The notes: generated by a model not told the origin, from the letters alone. Positions 44,709 through 54,550 are shown, counted from the first letter of the stretch. The stretch is 64,000 nt of DNA from Paraburkholderia sp. BL25I1N1 (GCF_003002025.1 NZ_PVZB01000020.1:1-64000), one strand, 5' to 3'. Numbers and translations: made by a program.

Positions 44709-45438
44709 ACATTCTTCGCATCTGTGAGGGCGACCTCGCCGTATACACCTATTGAAGCGATGCGGGGCGATGTCGTCATCCAGTTATACATGCGGCTAAC
44801 CATGCTCTCGACGCGGTTAATGCGCACACGTCGCACGGGGCGATTCATGACAAGCTGTGTAGATGACGCGGAACAAAACCGTTCATCAGTTGACGAAGCG
44901 CATGAAACCGCACGGACTTTGCTTAAGCTTGAGACGGCGTACGAGGCACGAAGCGCGCATGAACATGTAACAGTCAGGTGTCGGTGTCGACCGAACGCTC
45001 GTGTCGCGCGTTGAGGAAAAAGTACCCGGACACAGAAAGCGGCCAGACGTCCGCGCTTTTAGCAACAAAGTGTGCGTGTGCAGACACGCCGTCTCATATT
45101 GCGGTGGGATCGTTCGATGAACGTAACGCTGGTGCAAGAGAATATTGCGGGACACTTCGATGAGCACGAGCAGCATTGCAGCAGGCTGCTGATCAGGCGG
45201 CAAGGCAGCAGTAGAAGGGCAGCGACGTGTGACCGCAATCGCTGCGATATGAGCGCAAGATTGTAGGTGGTCGAAACTTTGTTTCCAAGTGACGAGTGTT
45301 GGGAGACGAATACGGCGCGATTTTCGCAACGTAGTTCGTGAAAAAAAATTTAAAAGGGTTTAGGATGAATTCGAGCGATGTCGTTTCCGAATAGCGCGCC
45401 GCGCACGACATCGGTCTAGACTTCGGCGAGGAGGTAGC
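44709..45438. other. 730-bp non-coding leader upstream of prkA
   Basis: No credible gene on either strand. It ends in an AT-rich tract (about 45340-45365) and an AGGAGG ribosome site at 45430-45435 before prkA. A long regulated leader or distant promoter is likely, since prkA-yeaH operons are stress-induced in other bacteria. I could not identify a sigma-54 (GG-N10-GC) site. Confidence 0.5.
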
Positions 45439-47361
45439 ATGGATATCTACAGCAGTTTCGCGACCCGCTTCGAGAAAACGCGAGAAGATGAGCTCTCGCT
45501 CGAGGAGTATCTCGCGCTCTGCAAAGACAATCCCGCCGCGTACGCCACGGCTGGCGAACGCATGTTAACGGCGATCGGGGAGCCGGAACAGATCGACACT
45601 CGTAACGATCCGCGCATGTCGCGCATCTTCGCGAACAAGGTCATCAAGGTATACCCCGCATTCCGTGAGTTCTACGGAATGGAAGAGGTGATCGAGCAGG
45701 TGGTCGCCTACTTCCGCCACTCGGCCCAGGGGCTCGAAGAAAAGAAGCAGATCCTGTATCTGTTGGGCCCGGTCGGCGGCGGTAAATCGTCGATCGCGGA
45801 ACGTCTCAAGCAGCTCATGGAACGCGTGCCGTTCTACTCGATCAAGGGCTCGCCCGTGAACGAGTCGCCTCTCGGTCTGTTCGACTACGAGGAAGATGGC
45901 CCGATTCTCGAAGAACAATACGGTATTCCACGCCGCTACCTGAAAAGCATTCTGAGCCCGTGGGCGGTCAAGCGCCTGCACGAATTCAACGGCGACATCC
46001 GCAAGTTCCGCGTGGTGCGCCGCTACCCGTCGATCCTTCGCCAGATCGGTATAGCCAAAACCGAGCCGGGCGACGAAAACAATCAGGACATTTCGTCGCT
46101 GGTCGGTAAGGTCGACATCCGCAAGCTCGAACAGTACGCACAAGATGACGCGGACGCATACAGCTACTCCGGTGGCTTGTGTCTCGCCAATCAGGGGCTG
46201 CTCGAGTTCGTCGAAATGTTCAAGGCGCCGATCAAGGTGTTGCACCCGTTGCTCACGGCAACCCAGGAGGGCAACTTCAAGGGCACGGAAGGCTTCGGCG
46301 CGATTCCGTTCGACGGCGTGATTCTGGCTCACTCGAACGAGTCCGAATGGAAGGCGTTCCGCAACAACCGCAACAACGAAGCACTGCTCGACCGGATCTT
46401 CGTGGTGAAGGTGCCGTACTGCCTGCGCTACGGTGAAGAGATCAAGATCTACGAGAAGCTGCTGCGCAATTCGTCGCTGGCCAATGCGGTGTGCGCGCCG
46501 GGCACCTTGAAGATGATGGCGCAGATGTCCGTGCTCACGCGCTTGCAGGAGCCGGAGAATTCGAGCCTCTTCTCGAAGATGCAGGTGTACGACGGCGAGA
46601 ACCTGAAGGACACCGATCCGAAGGCCAAGTCTTATCAGGAGTACCGCGATTTCGCGGGCGTGGATGAAGGGATGACCGGCGTGTCGACCCGCTTCGCGTT
46701 CAAGATTCTCTCGCGCGTGTTCAACTTCGACTCGACCGAGGTCGCGGCCAATCCGGTGCATCTGATGTACGTGCTCGAACAGCAGATCGAACGCGAGCAG
46801 TTCCCGCCGGAAACGGAACAGAAGTACCTGTCGTTCATCAAAGACGTGCTCGCCTCGCGCTACGCGGAGTTCATCGGCAAGGAAATTCAGACCGCTTATC
46901 TGGAGTCGTATTCCGAGTACGGTCAGAACATCTTCGATCGCTATGTGACGTACGCTGACTTCTGGATTCAGGATCAGGAGTTCCGCGACCACGACACCGG
47001 CGAGAGTTTCGACCGCGCGGCGCTGAACGCCGAACTGGAGAAGATCGAAAAACCGGCGGGCATCAGCAACCCGAAGGACTTCCGCAACGAGATCGTGAAC
47101 TTCGTTCTGCGTGCGCGTGCTGCCAATGGCGGGAAGAATCCGGCATGGGTCAGCTACGAGAAGCTGCGCGTGGTGATCGAAAAGAAGATGTTCTCGAACA
47201 CGGAGGAACTGCTGCCGGTGATTTCGTTCAACGCCAAGGGCTCGGCGGAAGAACAACGCAAGCACGAGGACTTCGTCAATCGCATGGTGACGAAGGGCTA
47301 TACGCCGAAGCAGGTGCGCTTGCTGTGTGACTGGTATCTGCGCGTGCGCAAGTCGTCATGA
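45439..47361 (+). CDS. prkA: PrkA serine protein kinase (YeaG-like)
   Basis: 640 residues, with an AGGAGG ribosome site. The N-terminal AAA+ domain contains Walker A GPVGGGKSS at 110-118 and an unusually long, highly conserved core (VPFYSIKGSPVNESPLGLFD). The C-terminal ~300 residues form the PrkA-specific kinase-like region. In E. coli the homologue YeaG acts with YeaH in nitrogen-starvation and stress responses; in Bacillus, PrkA affects sporulation and has been shown to work as a protease-like AAA+ protein. It is first in the prkA-yeaH-spoVR operon, a common stress gene set in proteobacteria. Confidence 0.95.
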   Translation: MDIYSSFATRFEKTREDELSLEEYLALCKDNPAAYATAGERMLTAIGEPEQIDTRNDPRMSRIFANKVIKVYPAFREFYGMEEVIEQVVAYFRHSAQGLEEKKQILYLLGPVGGGKSSIAERLKQLMERVPFYSIKGSPVNESPLGLFDYEEDGPILEEQYGIPRRYLKSILSPWAVKRLHEFNGDIRKFRVVRRYPSILRQIGIAKTEPGDENNQDISSLVGKVDIRKLEQYAQDDADAYSYSGGLCLANQGLLEFVEMFKAPIKVLHPLLTATQEGNFKGTEGFGAIPFDGVILAHSNESEWKAFRNNRNNEALLDRIFVVKVPYCLRYGEEIKIYEKLLRNSSLANAVCAPGTLKMMAQMSVLTRLQEPENSSLFSKMQVYDGENLKDTDPKAKSYQEYRDFAGVDEGMTGVSTRFAFKILSRVFNFDSTEVAANPVHLMYVLEQQIEREQFPPETEQKYLSFIKDVLASRYAEFIGKEIQTAYLESYSEYGQNIFDRYVTYADFWIQDQEFRDHDTGESFDRAALNAELEKIEKPAGISNPKDFRNEIVNFVLRARAANGGKNPAWVSYEKLRVVIEKKMFSNTEELLPVISFNAKGSAEEQRKHEDFVNRMVTKGYTPKQVRLLCDWYLRVRKSS

Positions 47362-47487
47362 TGCGCATTGCGTGCCGCCCGCGCGGTCCGACCGCGTGGG
47401 CACCCTGCGAGGCGCAAGCTGCATGGACATAACGTTGCCTTGGGCAGCTACGTCTCGCAAACGCGATATTACAGCGGGAGACCGGGC

Positions 47488-48759
47488 GTGCTTCATCAAA
47501 TCATCGACCGCAGGTTAGCAGGCAAGAACAAAAGCATTGCGAATCGCGAACGTTTTTTGCGTCGCGTTAAGAACTATATTCGTCGCGCCGTTTCGGAAGC
47601 CGTGCGCGACCGCAGCATCAAGGACATTCAGAACACCCAGAGCATCACCATCCCGCGCAAGGACATTGCGGAACCGTCGTTCCGGCACGGCCCCGGCGGC
47701 AAGCGGGAAATGGTGCATCCGGGCAATTCCGACTACATCCGCGGCGACAAGATCCAGCGCCCGCAAGGGGGCGGCGGCGGAGGCGGGGGCAATCAGGCCC
47801 GCAATGAAGGCGAGGGTCAGGACGACTTCGTGTTCGAGCTGAGCCGTGAAGAATTCATGCAGTATTTCTTCGACGATCTCGAACTGCCGCGCCTCGTCAA
47901 AACCCATCTGCTTGCCGTCCCGACGTGGAAGAGCATCCGCGCGGGCTGGGCTGCCGAAGGCACGCCGAACAACATCGACGTGGTCCGTTCGCTGCGCAGC
48001 GCGCTCGGCCGCCGCATCGCGCTCGGGGCGCCGCTCGTCAACCAGTTGCACGAGATGGAGCGGCAACTGGAGGTCATGAAAGCCGATCCCGACGACCGTC
48101 GCGAAGACATCAAACTGCTCGAAGAAGAGATTCACCATTTGCGCGGGCGCATCTGGCGGATTCCGTTCATCGATCCGTTCGATCTGCGCTACGTGAACCG
48201 CGTGAAGCAGCCCACGCCGTCCAGCCAGGCCGTGATGTTCTGTCTGATGGATGTCTCCGGTTCCATGGACGAGCAGCGCAAGGATCTCGCCAAGCGCTTC
48301 TTTATCCTGTTGTATCTGTTCCTCAAGCGTAACTACGAGAAGATCGAAGTGGTGTTCATTCGCCACCACACGCGCGCCGAAGAGGTCGACGAAGACACGT
48401 TCTTCCATTCGACCGAAAGCGGCGGCACGGTGGTGTCGAGCGCGCTGGAATTGATGCAGAAGGTGATGGACGAGCGCTATTCGCCGACTGAATGGAATAT
48501 TTACGGCGCTCAGGCGTCGGACGGCGACAACTGGACCGACGACTCGCCGAAGTGCCGCAAGATACTCTCGGATGACATCCTGGAGAAGGTGCGCTATTTT
48601 GCGTATATTCAGGTGACGCCGGAAGAACAGAATCTGTGGCTGGAATATGCGCAGTTGGCGTTGAGCCAGCCGCACATGGCGATGAAGAAAGTCGAGACCG
48701 CGGCTGACATTTATCCGGTGTTTCGCGAGTTGTTCGAAAAGCAGGCGGCTAATTCATGA
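47488..48759 (+). CDS. yeaH: YeaH/YhbH-family VWA-domain protein (DUF444)
   Basis: 423 residues from GTG 47488, with GGGAG 7 bases upstream. The N-terminal part is basic (RRLAGKNKSIANRERFLRRV). A run of eight Gly near residue 95 forms a flexible linker. The von Willebrand A domain carries a MIDAS-type motif DVSGS at 255-259. The family partners with PrkA-type kinases; a metal-dependent binding role is inferred from MIDAS. The gene follows prkA by 126 bases and overlaps spoVR. Confidence 0.9.
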   Translation: MLHQIIDRRLAGKNKSIANRERFLRRVKNYIRRAVSEAVRDRSIKDIQNTQSITIPRKDIAEPSFRHGPGGKREMVHPGNSDYIRGDKIQRPQGGGGGGGGNQARNEGEGQDDFVFELSREEFMQYFFDDLELPRLVKTHLLAVPTWKSIRAGWAAEGTPNNIDVVRSLRSALGRRIALGAPLVNQLHEMERQLEVMKADPDDRREDIKLLEEEIHHLRGRIWRIPFIDPFDLRYVNRVKQPTPSSQAVMFCLMDVSGSMDEQRKDLAKRFFILLYLFLKRNYEKIEVVFIRHHTRAEEVDEDTFFHSTESGGTVVSSALELMQKVMDERYSPTEWNIYGAQASDGDNWTDDSPKCRKILSDDILEKVRYFAYIQVTPEEQNLWLEYAQLALSQPHMAMKKVETAADIYPVFRELFEKQAANS

Positions 48760-50486
48760 CGAACAGGCACCTGCACAACGAAGTGCGCGGCGAGCCGGCG
48801 AACGGCGCGCCGGAGCACGGAAAAGGCGTGCCGCAGCAGCAACAGTCGGGGCATGCCGAGGCGAGGGCGGACGATACCGGAACCGCCGCAGCCGGAGCAG
48901 TCGACACCGCTGCAGCACGGGGACACACCGGAACGCCCACTCAGGGGCAAAGGGAAGTCCGTATGAACGTAGCCGATAGACGGCCTCTGCCGTGCCCGTC
49001 CGACTGGACCTTCGAATTGATCGAAGAGTACGACTCGCATATTGCCCGTGTTGCAGAGCAATATGAACTCGACGTGTATCCGATCCAGCTCGAACTCATC
49101 AGCGCCGAACAGATGATGGATGCGTACGCGTCCGTCGGTATGCCGGTGAACTACCGTCACTGGTCGTTCGGCAAACACTTTCTCTCCACCGAAAAAAGCT
49201 ACCGTCGCGGGCAGATGGGGCTGGCGTACGAGATCGTCATCAATTCGAACCCCTGCATCGCGTATCTGATGGAAGAGAACACGATGACGATGCAGGCGCT
49301 CGTCATCGCCCATGCGGCCTATGGGCACAACTCGTTCTTCAAGGGCAACTATCTGTTCAGGCTCTGGACGGATGCGCACGCGATCATCGACTACCTTGTG
49401 TACGCGAAGAATTACATCGCGGAGTGCGAGGAGCGTTTTGGGCTCGACCGGGTCGAGGAGCTGCTCGATTCCTGCCACGCGTTGATGAACTATGGCGTGG
49501 ACCGTTACAAACGTCCGCAGAAGCTGTCGCTGCAAAAGGAGTTTGCGGCGCGCCGCGAACGCGAGGCCTATCTGCAGTCGCAGGTGAATGAACTGTGGCG
49601 CACCTTGCCGACCCGGCATACGCCGCTGCCGGAGGAAGTCGAGGAACGCTATCCACCGGAGCCGCAGGAAAACCTGCTGTATTTCGCGGAGAAAAACGCG
49701 CCGCTGCTGGAGCCGTGGGAGCGGGAAGTGATCCGCATCGTGCGCAAGGTCGGCCAGTATTTCTATCCGCAACGGCAGACCCAGGTGATGAACGAGGGCT
49801 GGGCGACATTCTGGCACTACACCTTGCTCAACACCATGTACAACCAGGGCAAGCTGGAAGACGGCTTCATGATGGAGTTTCTCCATTCGCACAGCAACGT
49901 GGTCTACCAGCCGCCGGTCACGAAACCGTACTACAGCGGGATCAATCCGTACGCGCTTGGTTTTTCGATGATGAGCGATATTCGCCGCATCTGCGAATCG
50001 CCCACGGAAGAAGACCGCAAGTGGTTCCCGGAACTGGCGGGCAGTCCGTGGCTCCCGGCCATGCACTACGCGATGCGCAACTTCAAGGACGAGAGTTTCG
50101 TCGCGCAGTATCTGTCGCCGCATCTGATCCGCGAAATGCGCCTCTTCTCCGTGCTCGACGACGACATGCGCGATGCGCTCGAAGTCTCGGCAATTCACGA
50201 CGACAGCGGCTATCAGTACGTGCGTCAGGCGCTGTCGCGCCAGTACGACATGCATCACCGCGAGCCGAATATTCAGGTGTGGGCGGTGAACACGCGCGGC
50301 GACCGGAGTTTGACGCTGCGGCACTTCATGAGCGACAACCGGCATCTTTCCGGCGATAGCGACGAAGTGCTCAAGCACATGGCGCGGCTGTGGCAATTCG
50401 ACGTGTACCTGGAAAGCGTCGATGAGAATGGCACGGTCCGCAAGCGTTACGAGTGCCGTTATGTGCCGCCGGCAGTGAGAGTGTGA
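48756..50486 (+). CDS. SpoVR-family protein (YcgB-like)
   Basis: 576 residues from ATG 48756, which overlaps yeaH as ATGA. An internal ATG at 48963 with AAGGGAAG 5 bases upstream would give 507 residues, near the 510 of E. coli YcgB. The first 69 residues are Ala/Gly-rich, low in complexity and without family match, so the shorter start may be the main one. The core contains YPIQLELISAEQMMDAYAS, RKVGQYFYPQRQTQVMNEGW and YYSGINPYALGF. SpoVR acts in spore cortex formation in Bacillus; in Gram-negatives its role is unknown but it is linked to PrkA and YeaH. A terminator follows. Confidence 0.9.
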   Translation: MTNRHLHNEVRGEPANGAPEHGKGVPQQQQSGHAEARADDTGTAAAGAVDTAAARGHTGTPTQGQREVRMNVADRRPLPCPSDWTFELIEEYDSHIARVAEQYELDVYPIQLELISAEQMMDAYASVGMPVNYRHWSFGKHFLSTEKSYRRGQMGLAYEIVINSNPCIAYLMEENTMTMQALVIAHAAYGHNSFFKGNYLFRLWTDAHAIIDYLVYAKNYIAECEERFGLDRVEELLDSCHALMNYGVDRYKRPQKLSLQKEFAARREREAYLQSQVNELWRTLPTRHTPLPEEVEERYPPEPQENLLYFAEKNAPLLEPWEREVIRIVRKVGQYFYPQRQTQVMNEGWATFWHYTLLNTMYNQGKLEDGFMMEFLHSHSNVVYQPPVTKPYYSGINPYALGFSMMSDIRRICESPTEEDRKWFPELAGSPWLPAMHYAMRNFKDESFVAQYLSPHLIREMRLFSVLDDDMRDALEVSAIHDDSGYQYVRQALSRQYDMHHREPNIQVWAVNTRGDRSLTLRHFMSDNRHLSGDSDEVLKHMARLWQFDVYLESVDENGTVRKRYECRYVPPAVRV

Positions 50487-50535
50487 CCGGAGGCCGCAGT
50501 GCAACGCAGCGCGGTTGAGGTGTTGCGACCCAAAG

Positions 50536-50561
50536 AAGCCAGCTTTCGAGCTGGCTTTTTT
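50536..50561 (+). terminator. Intrinsic terminator of the prkA-yeaH-spoVR operon
   Basis: AAGCCAGCT-TTCG-AGCTGGCTT with a T-run to 50561. A 9-bp stem with a stable UUCG tetraloop, 50 bases after the stop. Confidence 0.92.
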
Positions 50562-50783
50562 CTTGGCTGCCCGACCGCGATCAGGCCGGTTCTCAACACT
50601 GCCGCGCCGCAACAAGACGGATGGCGCGCATTCGCGGGTCGCTAACAAACTCCCATCTTTGCCTTGCGGTTCTGTAAAATTCGCGCACGCGTGCGACGAC
50701 ATGCCGGCAGGGCACTTCGCCGCGCGCGATGAAGGCGGCGCCAAGACCGCTACCTCCGTTCAAAGATAAGGAAAGAGACCAGC

Positions 50784-52088
50784 ATGACCGACTTAACCGA
50801 CCAAACCGTGGCCTCGGCTCACGATACCCGGCGCCGCATCTTCGCGATAGTTGGCGCTTCATCAGGCAATCTCGTCGAGTGGTTCGACTTTTACGTGTAT
50901 TCGTTCTGCGCGCTGTACTTCGCGCCCGCGTTCTTCCCGAGCGGCAACACCACCACGCAGTTGCTCAACACGGCGGGCGTGTTCGCCGCCGGCTTCCTGA
51001 TGCGTCCGATTGGCGGCTGGTTCTTCGGCCGCCTCGCCGACAAGCACGGCCGCCGCACCGCGATGATGGTGTCGGTGTTCATGATGTGCGGCGGCTCGCT
51101 CGTGATCGCCGTGCTGCCCACCTACGCGCAAATCGGTGCGCTGGCGCCGGCGCTGCTGCTGGTCGCGCGGCTGTTCCAGGGCTTGTCGGTGGGCGGTGAG
51201 TACGGCACCAGCGCGACCTACATGAGTGAGGTCGCGCTCAAGGGCCGGCGCGGTTTCTTCGCGTCGTTCCAGTACGTCACGCTGATCGGCGGGCAATTGT
51301 GCGCGCTGCTGGTGCTGGTGGTGCTGCAACAGACGCTTTCCACCGAAGAGCTGAAGGCGTGGGGCTGGCGCGTGCCGTTCGCAATCGGCGCGGTCGCGGC
51401 GCTGGTCGCGCTGTATCTGCGTAAATCGCTCGACGAAACCACCACCGCCGAAACGCGCCAACGCAAGGAGGCCGGCACGCTGCGCGGCCTGTGGCTGCAC
51501 AAGGGCGCGTTCATGACGGTGCTCGGTTTCACGGCTGGCGGCTCGCTGATTTTCTACACGTTCACCACCTACATGCAGAAGTACCTGGTCAACACGGCGG
51601 GCATGCATGCGAAGACGGCCAGCAACGTGATGACCGCGGCGCTCTTTGTCTACATGGTGATGCAGCCGGCGTTCGGCGCGTTGTCGGACCGCATCGGCCG
51701 CCGCCGTTCCATGCTGTTCTTCGGCTTCTTCGCGACCATCGGCACCGTGCCGCTGCTGCACGCGCTGAAAGACGTGACGAGCCCGTATGCGGCCTTCGGG
51801 CTGGTCGTGGTGGCGCTCGCGATCGTCAGTTTCTACACGTCGATCAGCGGCCTGATCAAGGCGGAAATGTTCCCGCCGGAAGTGCGGGCGCTCGGCGTGG
51901 GGCTTTCGTATGCGGTGGCGAATGCGATCTTCGGCGGCTCGGCCGAGTATGTGGCGCTGTGGCTGAAGTCGGTCGGCAACGAGTCGATGTTCTACTGGTA
52001 CGTGACCGCGTTGTGCGCGGTCGCCGGTCTCGTTTCGCTGCGCATGCGCGATCCGTCGAAAGAAGGGTATCTGCGTCTCGAGCCCTGA
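50784..52088 (+). CDS. kgtP: Alpha-ketoglutarate permease (MFS, MHS group)
   Basis: 434 residues. The match to E. coli KgtP is very high by eye: IVGASSGNLVEWFDFYVYSF, TTTQLLNTAGVFAAGFLMRP, LFQGLSVGGEYGTSATYMSE, VLGFTAGGSLIFYTFTTYMQ and LSYAVANAIFGGSAEYVALW. About 12 TM helices with Arg/Asp signatures of the metabolite:H+ symporters. It imports alpha-ketoglutarate by proton symport. It is flanked by terminators and so monocistronic. AAGGAAAG lies 10 bases before the ATG. Confidence 0.94.
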   Translation: MTDLTDQTVASAHDTRRRIFAIVGASSGNLVEWFDFYVYSFCALYFAPAFFPSGNTTTQLLNTAGVFAAGFLMRPIGGWFFGRLADKHGRRTAMMVSVFMMCGGSLVIAVLPTYAQIGALAPALLLVARLFQGLSVGGEYGTSATYMSEVALKGRRGFFASFQYVTLIGGQLCALLVLVVLQQTLSTEELKAWGWRVPFAIGAVAALVALYLRKSLDETTTAETRQRKEAGTLRGLWLHKGAFMTVLGFTAGGSLIFYTFTTYMQKYLVNTAGMHAKTASNVMTAALFVYMVMQPAFGALSDRIGRRRSMLFFGFFATIGTVPLLHALKDVTSPYAAFGLVVVALAIVSFYTSISGLIKAEMFPPEVRALGVGLSYAVANAIFGGSAEYVALWLKSVGNESMFYWYVTALCAVAGLVSLRMRDPSKEGYLRLEP

Positions 52089-52141
52089 ATCTTTGAAACG
52101 CGGTCCGCTCGCGCGAAAAGTATGTTCGGGCGATGCATGAG

Positions 52142-52178
52142 AACGGCGGTCAGGGGTTAGCCTTGGCCGCCGTTTTTT
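52142..52178 (+). terminator. Intrinsic terminator of kgtP
   Basis: AACGGCGG (52142-52149) pairs with CCGCCGTT (52167-52174) around a 17-base loop, followed by T to 52178. Confidence 0.85.
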
Positions 52179-52232
52179 ATGCGCGTGAGCAGCCGGAGCA
52201 ATCCGACTGCGCATCGAGGGCAGGGCGCATGC

Positions 52233-52454
52233 TCACGCCACGACGATCTCCGTGCCCAACGCATGCAGCAGATCGCGCAGCGTCTCGGCCTGCGCCATTT
52301 TTGCGTCGCTGCGCAGATGAATCTGCAGCGCCCGCCCCGCAATTCCGTCGACGGGTTGCGCGAGCCATAACTCCACTGCAAGGCCCAATCCTTCAGGCTG
52401 GTTGACGACGACAGGTTCGATCACACGCGGCTTGAAACAGGCACTGTCGGACAT
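52233..52454 (-). CDS. Small hypothetical protein
   Basis: 73 residues from ATG 52454, with GAGG 10 bases upstream. The sequence is mixed alpha/beta (PEGLGLAVELWLAQPVDGIA, then KMAQAETLRDLLHALGTEIV), without signal peptide or membrane segment. I recognise no family. The ribosome site, complete frame and normal codon use support it. It is convergent with kgtP and shares a strand with the glycosyltransferase gene downstream-upstream, with 157 bases between. Confidence 0.65.
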   Translation of the reverse strand: MSDSACFKPRVIEPVVVNQPEGLGLAVELWLAQPVDGIAGRALQIHLRSDAKMAQAETLRDLLHALGTEIVVA

Positions 52455-52611
52455 GCGAGTTACCTCGAGACGGGTGTAGGTTCGCTCTCATCGTAATCAG
52501 TGCGCCACACCGCACCAAGCAACAAATCCGCGATTGCTTAGCATTGGATGCTTAGCACAAAACACGCTTATTGCCCGGCGCTTGCAGGCGTTCCGCGCCG
52601 GTGGTGTCGCG

Positions 52612-53694
52612 TCAGACCGGTTCCGAACGATCGCTGACCAGTTCGGAGACGAGTTCCTTCACCACGGCGGCCGGATCCGCGGCCACCACGGGTGCGGCCG
52701 CCACCGCGGCGCTCGCGGCCGCCGCCACGGCCTGCTGAGGCGCGCTGAGCGCAGCACGCGCAAGCATCAGAAGATGATAGTAAAGCCGTGCGCTCAAGCC
52801 GTAGTTGTACGCGAACAGATGCGTGAAGGCGACCTTGAACCCTGCGAGCACCTGACGATTCCTGGCGTGGATGGACACCACGATCGGCGCGAGCCGGCGC
52901 AATGCCAGCTTGCGCGACGGCTCCAGTTGCGCCGGCAGCCGCAACGCCTTGACGTACGCATACGCGCTGACCGTCGCCGCGACCGCCGTGCCGCGCGTGC
53001 TATGCGAGACCGAGCTTGCCGTCTTTCGATACACCGAAACGTAGTCGTGCAGATAGAACACCTCGCGCGCGGCGAGACAGAGTTCGCTGCCGAACACGAA
53101 GTCGCAGCACACGCCGTACTTTTCCGGGTAGCCGATCCGCTTCACCAGTTCGGCGTTGGCCATCCAGCCGTTATTCGGAAACATCTGGACCAGACCGGTT
53201 CGGCCCGGCAGGGACTGCAGGCCTTCGGCGTCCTTCGTACGCCGGAATGCGGCGTTCAGGTCCGCGCTCGCCTGGAAGTCGATGGCGCCGCCGTGATCGG
53301 CTTCATATTGATCGCCGAATGCCACCTCGAGCAGCGGGTAGAGCGTCCATAGCGACACGAGCTTCTCGACGCCGTCCGTGGTGAGCAGGTCGTCGTCGTG
53401 GATCAGCAGGATTTTGTCGCCGCGTGCGCGCTCGAAGAGGCTCGCGACATTGCGCGCCTGGCCGAGCGGCGGCTGGTTTTTCACGTAGCGCACGCGCGGT
53501 TCGCGCGCGTAGCGGGCTGCGATCAATCGCTCAGTGCGCGCGTCTTTCGAGTCATCGCCGATCACGATCTCCAGATTGTCGTAACTCTGCGCAAGGCACG
53601 AATCGATGCACGTCGCGATCAGCTCAGGTCGATTGCAGGTCGGCACACAGATCGAGACTTTCGGGCGGTGGGAGAGAATCGGGGAGATGGACAT
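52612..53694 (-). CDS. Family 2 glycosyltransferase
   Basis: 360 residues. GT-A fold: VSICVPTCNRPELIATCIDS, NLEIVIGDDSKDARTERLIA, and KILLIHDDDLLTTDGVEKLV with the DxD metal motif (HDDD). The acceptor region YGVCCDFVFGSELCLAAREV follows. The last ~60 residues are Ala/Val-rich and low in complexity (AVAAAASAAVAAAPVVAA), then an acidic tail. It transfers a sugar from a nucleotide-sugar to an unknown acceptor. No polysaccharide gene cluster surrounds it. The upstream region is AT-rich. Confidence 0.88.
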   Translation of the reverse strand: MSISPILSHRPKVSICVPTCNRPELIATCIDSCLAQSYDNLEIVIGDDSKDARTERLIAARYAREPRVRYVKNQPPLGQARNVASLFERARGDKILLIHDDDLLTTDGVEKLVSLWTLYPLLEVAFGDQYEADHGGAIDFQASADLNAAFRRTKDAEGLQSLPGRTGLVQMFPNNGWMANAELVKRIGYPEKYGVCCDFVFGSELCLAAREVFYLHDYVSVYRKTASSVSHSTRGTAVAATVSAYAYVKALRLPAQLEPSRKLALRRLAPIVVSIHARNRQVLAGFKVAFTHLFAYNYGLSARLYYHLLMLARAALSAPQQAVAAAASAAVAAAPVVAADPAAVVKELVSELVSDRSEPV

Positions 53695-53906
53695 AAGCGT
53701 CGCCTTTGTTATCTGAAGAGGGGCGGCAGCGGGTCCGCCTGGCGCACACGTCGCTGCAAGCAGAAAAATAGTCCATCACGCGGGAAAAATAATCGGTAAA
53801 AAACAGGAAGAAATGTTTGGCTTATGAAAGCCGTCAGAAGGGAAAAATTTATGCGGCATCGCTGTTTAAATACAGCAAAGCCGCTCCTGGATTGATGCTA
53901 ACTATT

Positions 53907-54086
53907 TTAGCCAACCGGCGGTTCACCCTCACCGGGCTTTTTGCCGGGCCGGTCCGACGGCGCTTGATCGCGGCTTGCGTCGTCGCGTTCGGGCAGCTTG
54001 CTCTTTTCATTGTCGCTGTGCGCGGCGGGTTGCGGATGCTCGACGTCGGCCGGTTTGTCTTTGGCGCTTTGTTTGGTTTCGCTCAT
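53907..54086 (-). CDS. Small disordered hydrophilic protein
   Basis: 59 residues from ATG 54086 with AGGAGAGG just upstream. Almost all residues are charged or Pro/Gln/Ser (DKPADVEHPQPAAHSDNEKS, then PGKKPGEGEPPVG at the end), so it is predicted to be disordered. It resembles stress-related hydrophilic proteins in composition only. Divergent from the DUF1488 gene. Confidence 0.72.
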   Translation of the reverse strand: MSETKQSAKDKPADVEHPQPAAHSDNEKSKLPERDDASRDQAPSDRPGKKPGEGEPPVG

Positions 54087-54259
54087 GATCCTCTCCTGGG
54101 TGAATGACATGAGCATTGCAGCAAGCGGCAGACCTGGACTCGCGCCTGGCGTTGCGGTCGGGTCTCGCCATCGCTGCGCGGAATTACAAACAAAGCCCTT
54201 GACCCGTGCCCCCATTCAGCGCAACGTGGAACGAGAATCCTATAGTGCGGGAGTACGAC

Positions 54260-54511
54260 ATGTCCCTCAACTTCCCGAATCCCAGCCGCAGCTACGACGC
54301 CTCGCATCACTGCGTGAATTTCTGGGGCTACGACAACGCGCGCGAAATTGCTTTCGCCGTCAACCGTTCGGTGATTTCCAATCTGAGCCCGAGCGTGGGC
54401 TCAGACGAACCCGCGGTCCTCGCCGCGTTCGACCAGCATCGCGAGCAGATCCTCACGCTCGCCCGCGGCCTCTACCTGGGCGGCCCGCAGAACCGTTACA
54501 CGATCTCCTGA
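54260..54511 (+). CDS. DUF1488 domain protein
   Basis: 83 residues from ATG 54260, GGGAG upstream. MSLNFPNPSRSYDASHHCVN then FWGYDNAREIAFAVNRSVIS match DUF1488, small alpha/beta proteins widespread in proteobacteria with unknown function. Three DUF1488 landmarks (FPNPSRSYD, V-x-FWGYD, and AFDQHREQI) are intact. Its 3' end lies 39 bases before the stop of the convergent LysR gene. Confidence 0.8.
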   Translation: MSLNFPNPSRSYDASHHCVNFWGYDNAREIAFAVNRSVISNLSPSVGSDEPAVLAAFDQHREQILTLARGLYLGGPQNRYTIS

Positions 54512-54550
54512 CGCGGCGCAGCACGCTGCGCCGGCGCGCGGGACGCGGCC

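Noticed and set aside
44661..45014. 117-codon open frame upstream of prkA
   Set aside because: No ribosome site, no family resemblance, and an amino-acid composition expected from out-of-frame GC-rich DNA. It also overlaps the terminator hairpin at 44682-44708.
45290..45320. Sigma-54 promoter before prkA
   Set aside because: A GG and a GC are found 11 bases apart, where 10 are needed, and the surrounding consensus is absent.
44886..45329. 147-codon open frame on the minus strand upstream of prkA
   Set aside because: No ribosome site, no family match and an Arg/Ser/Cys-rich composition typical of non-coding frames.
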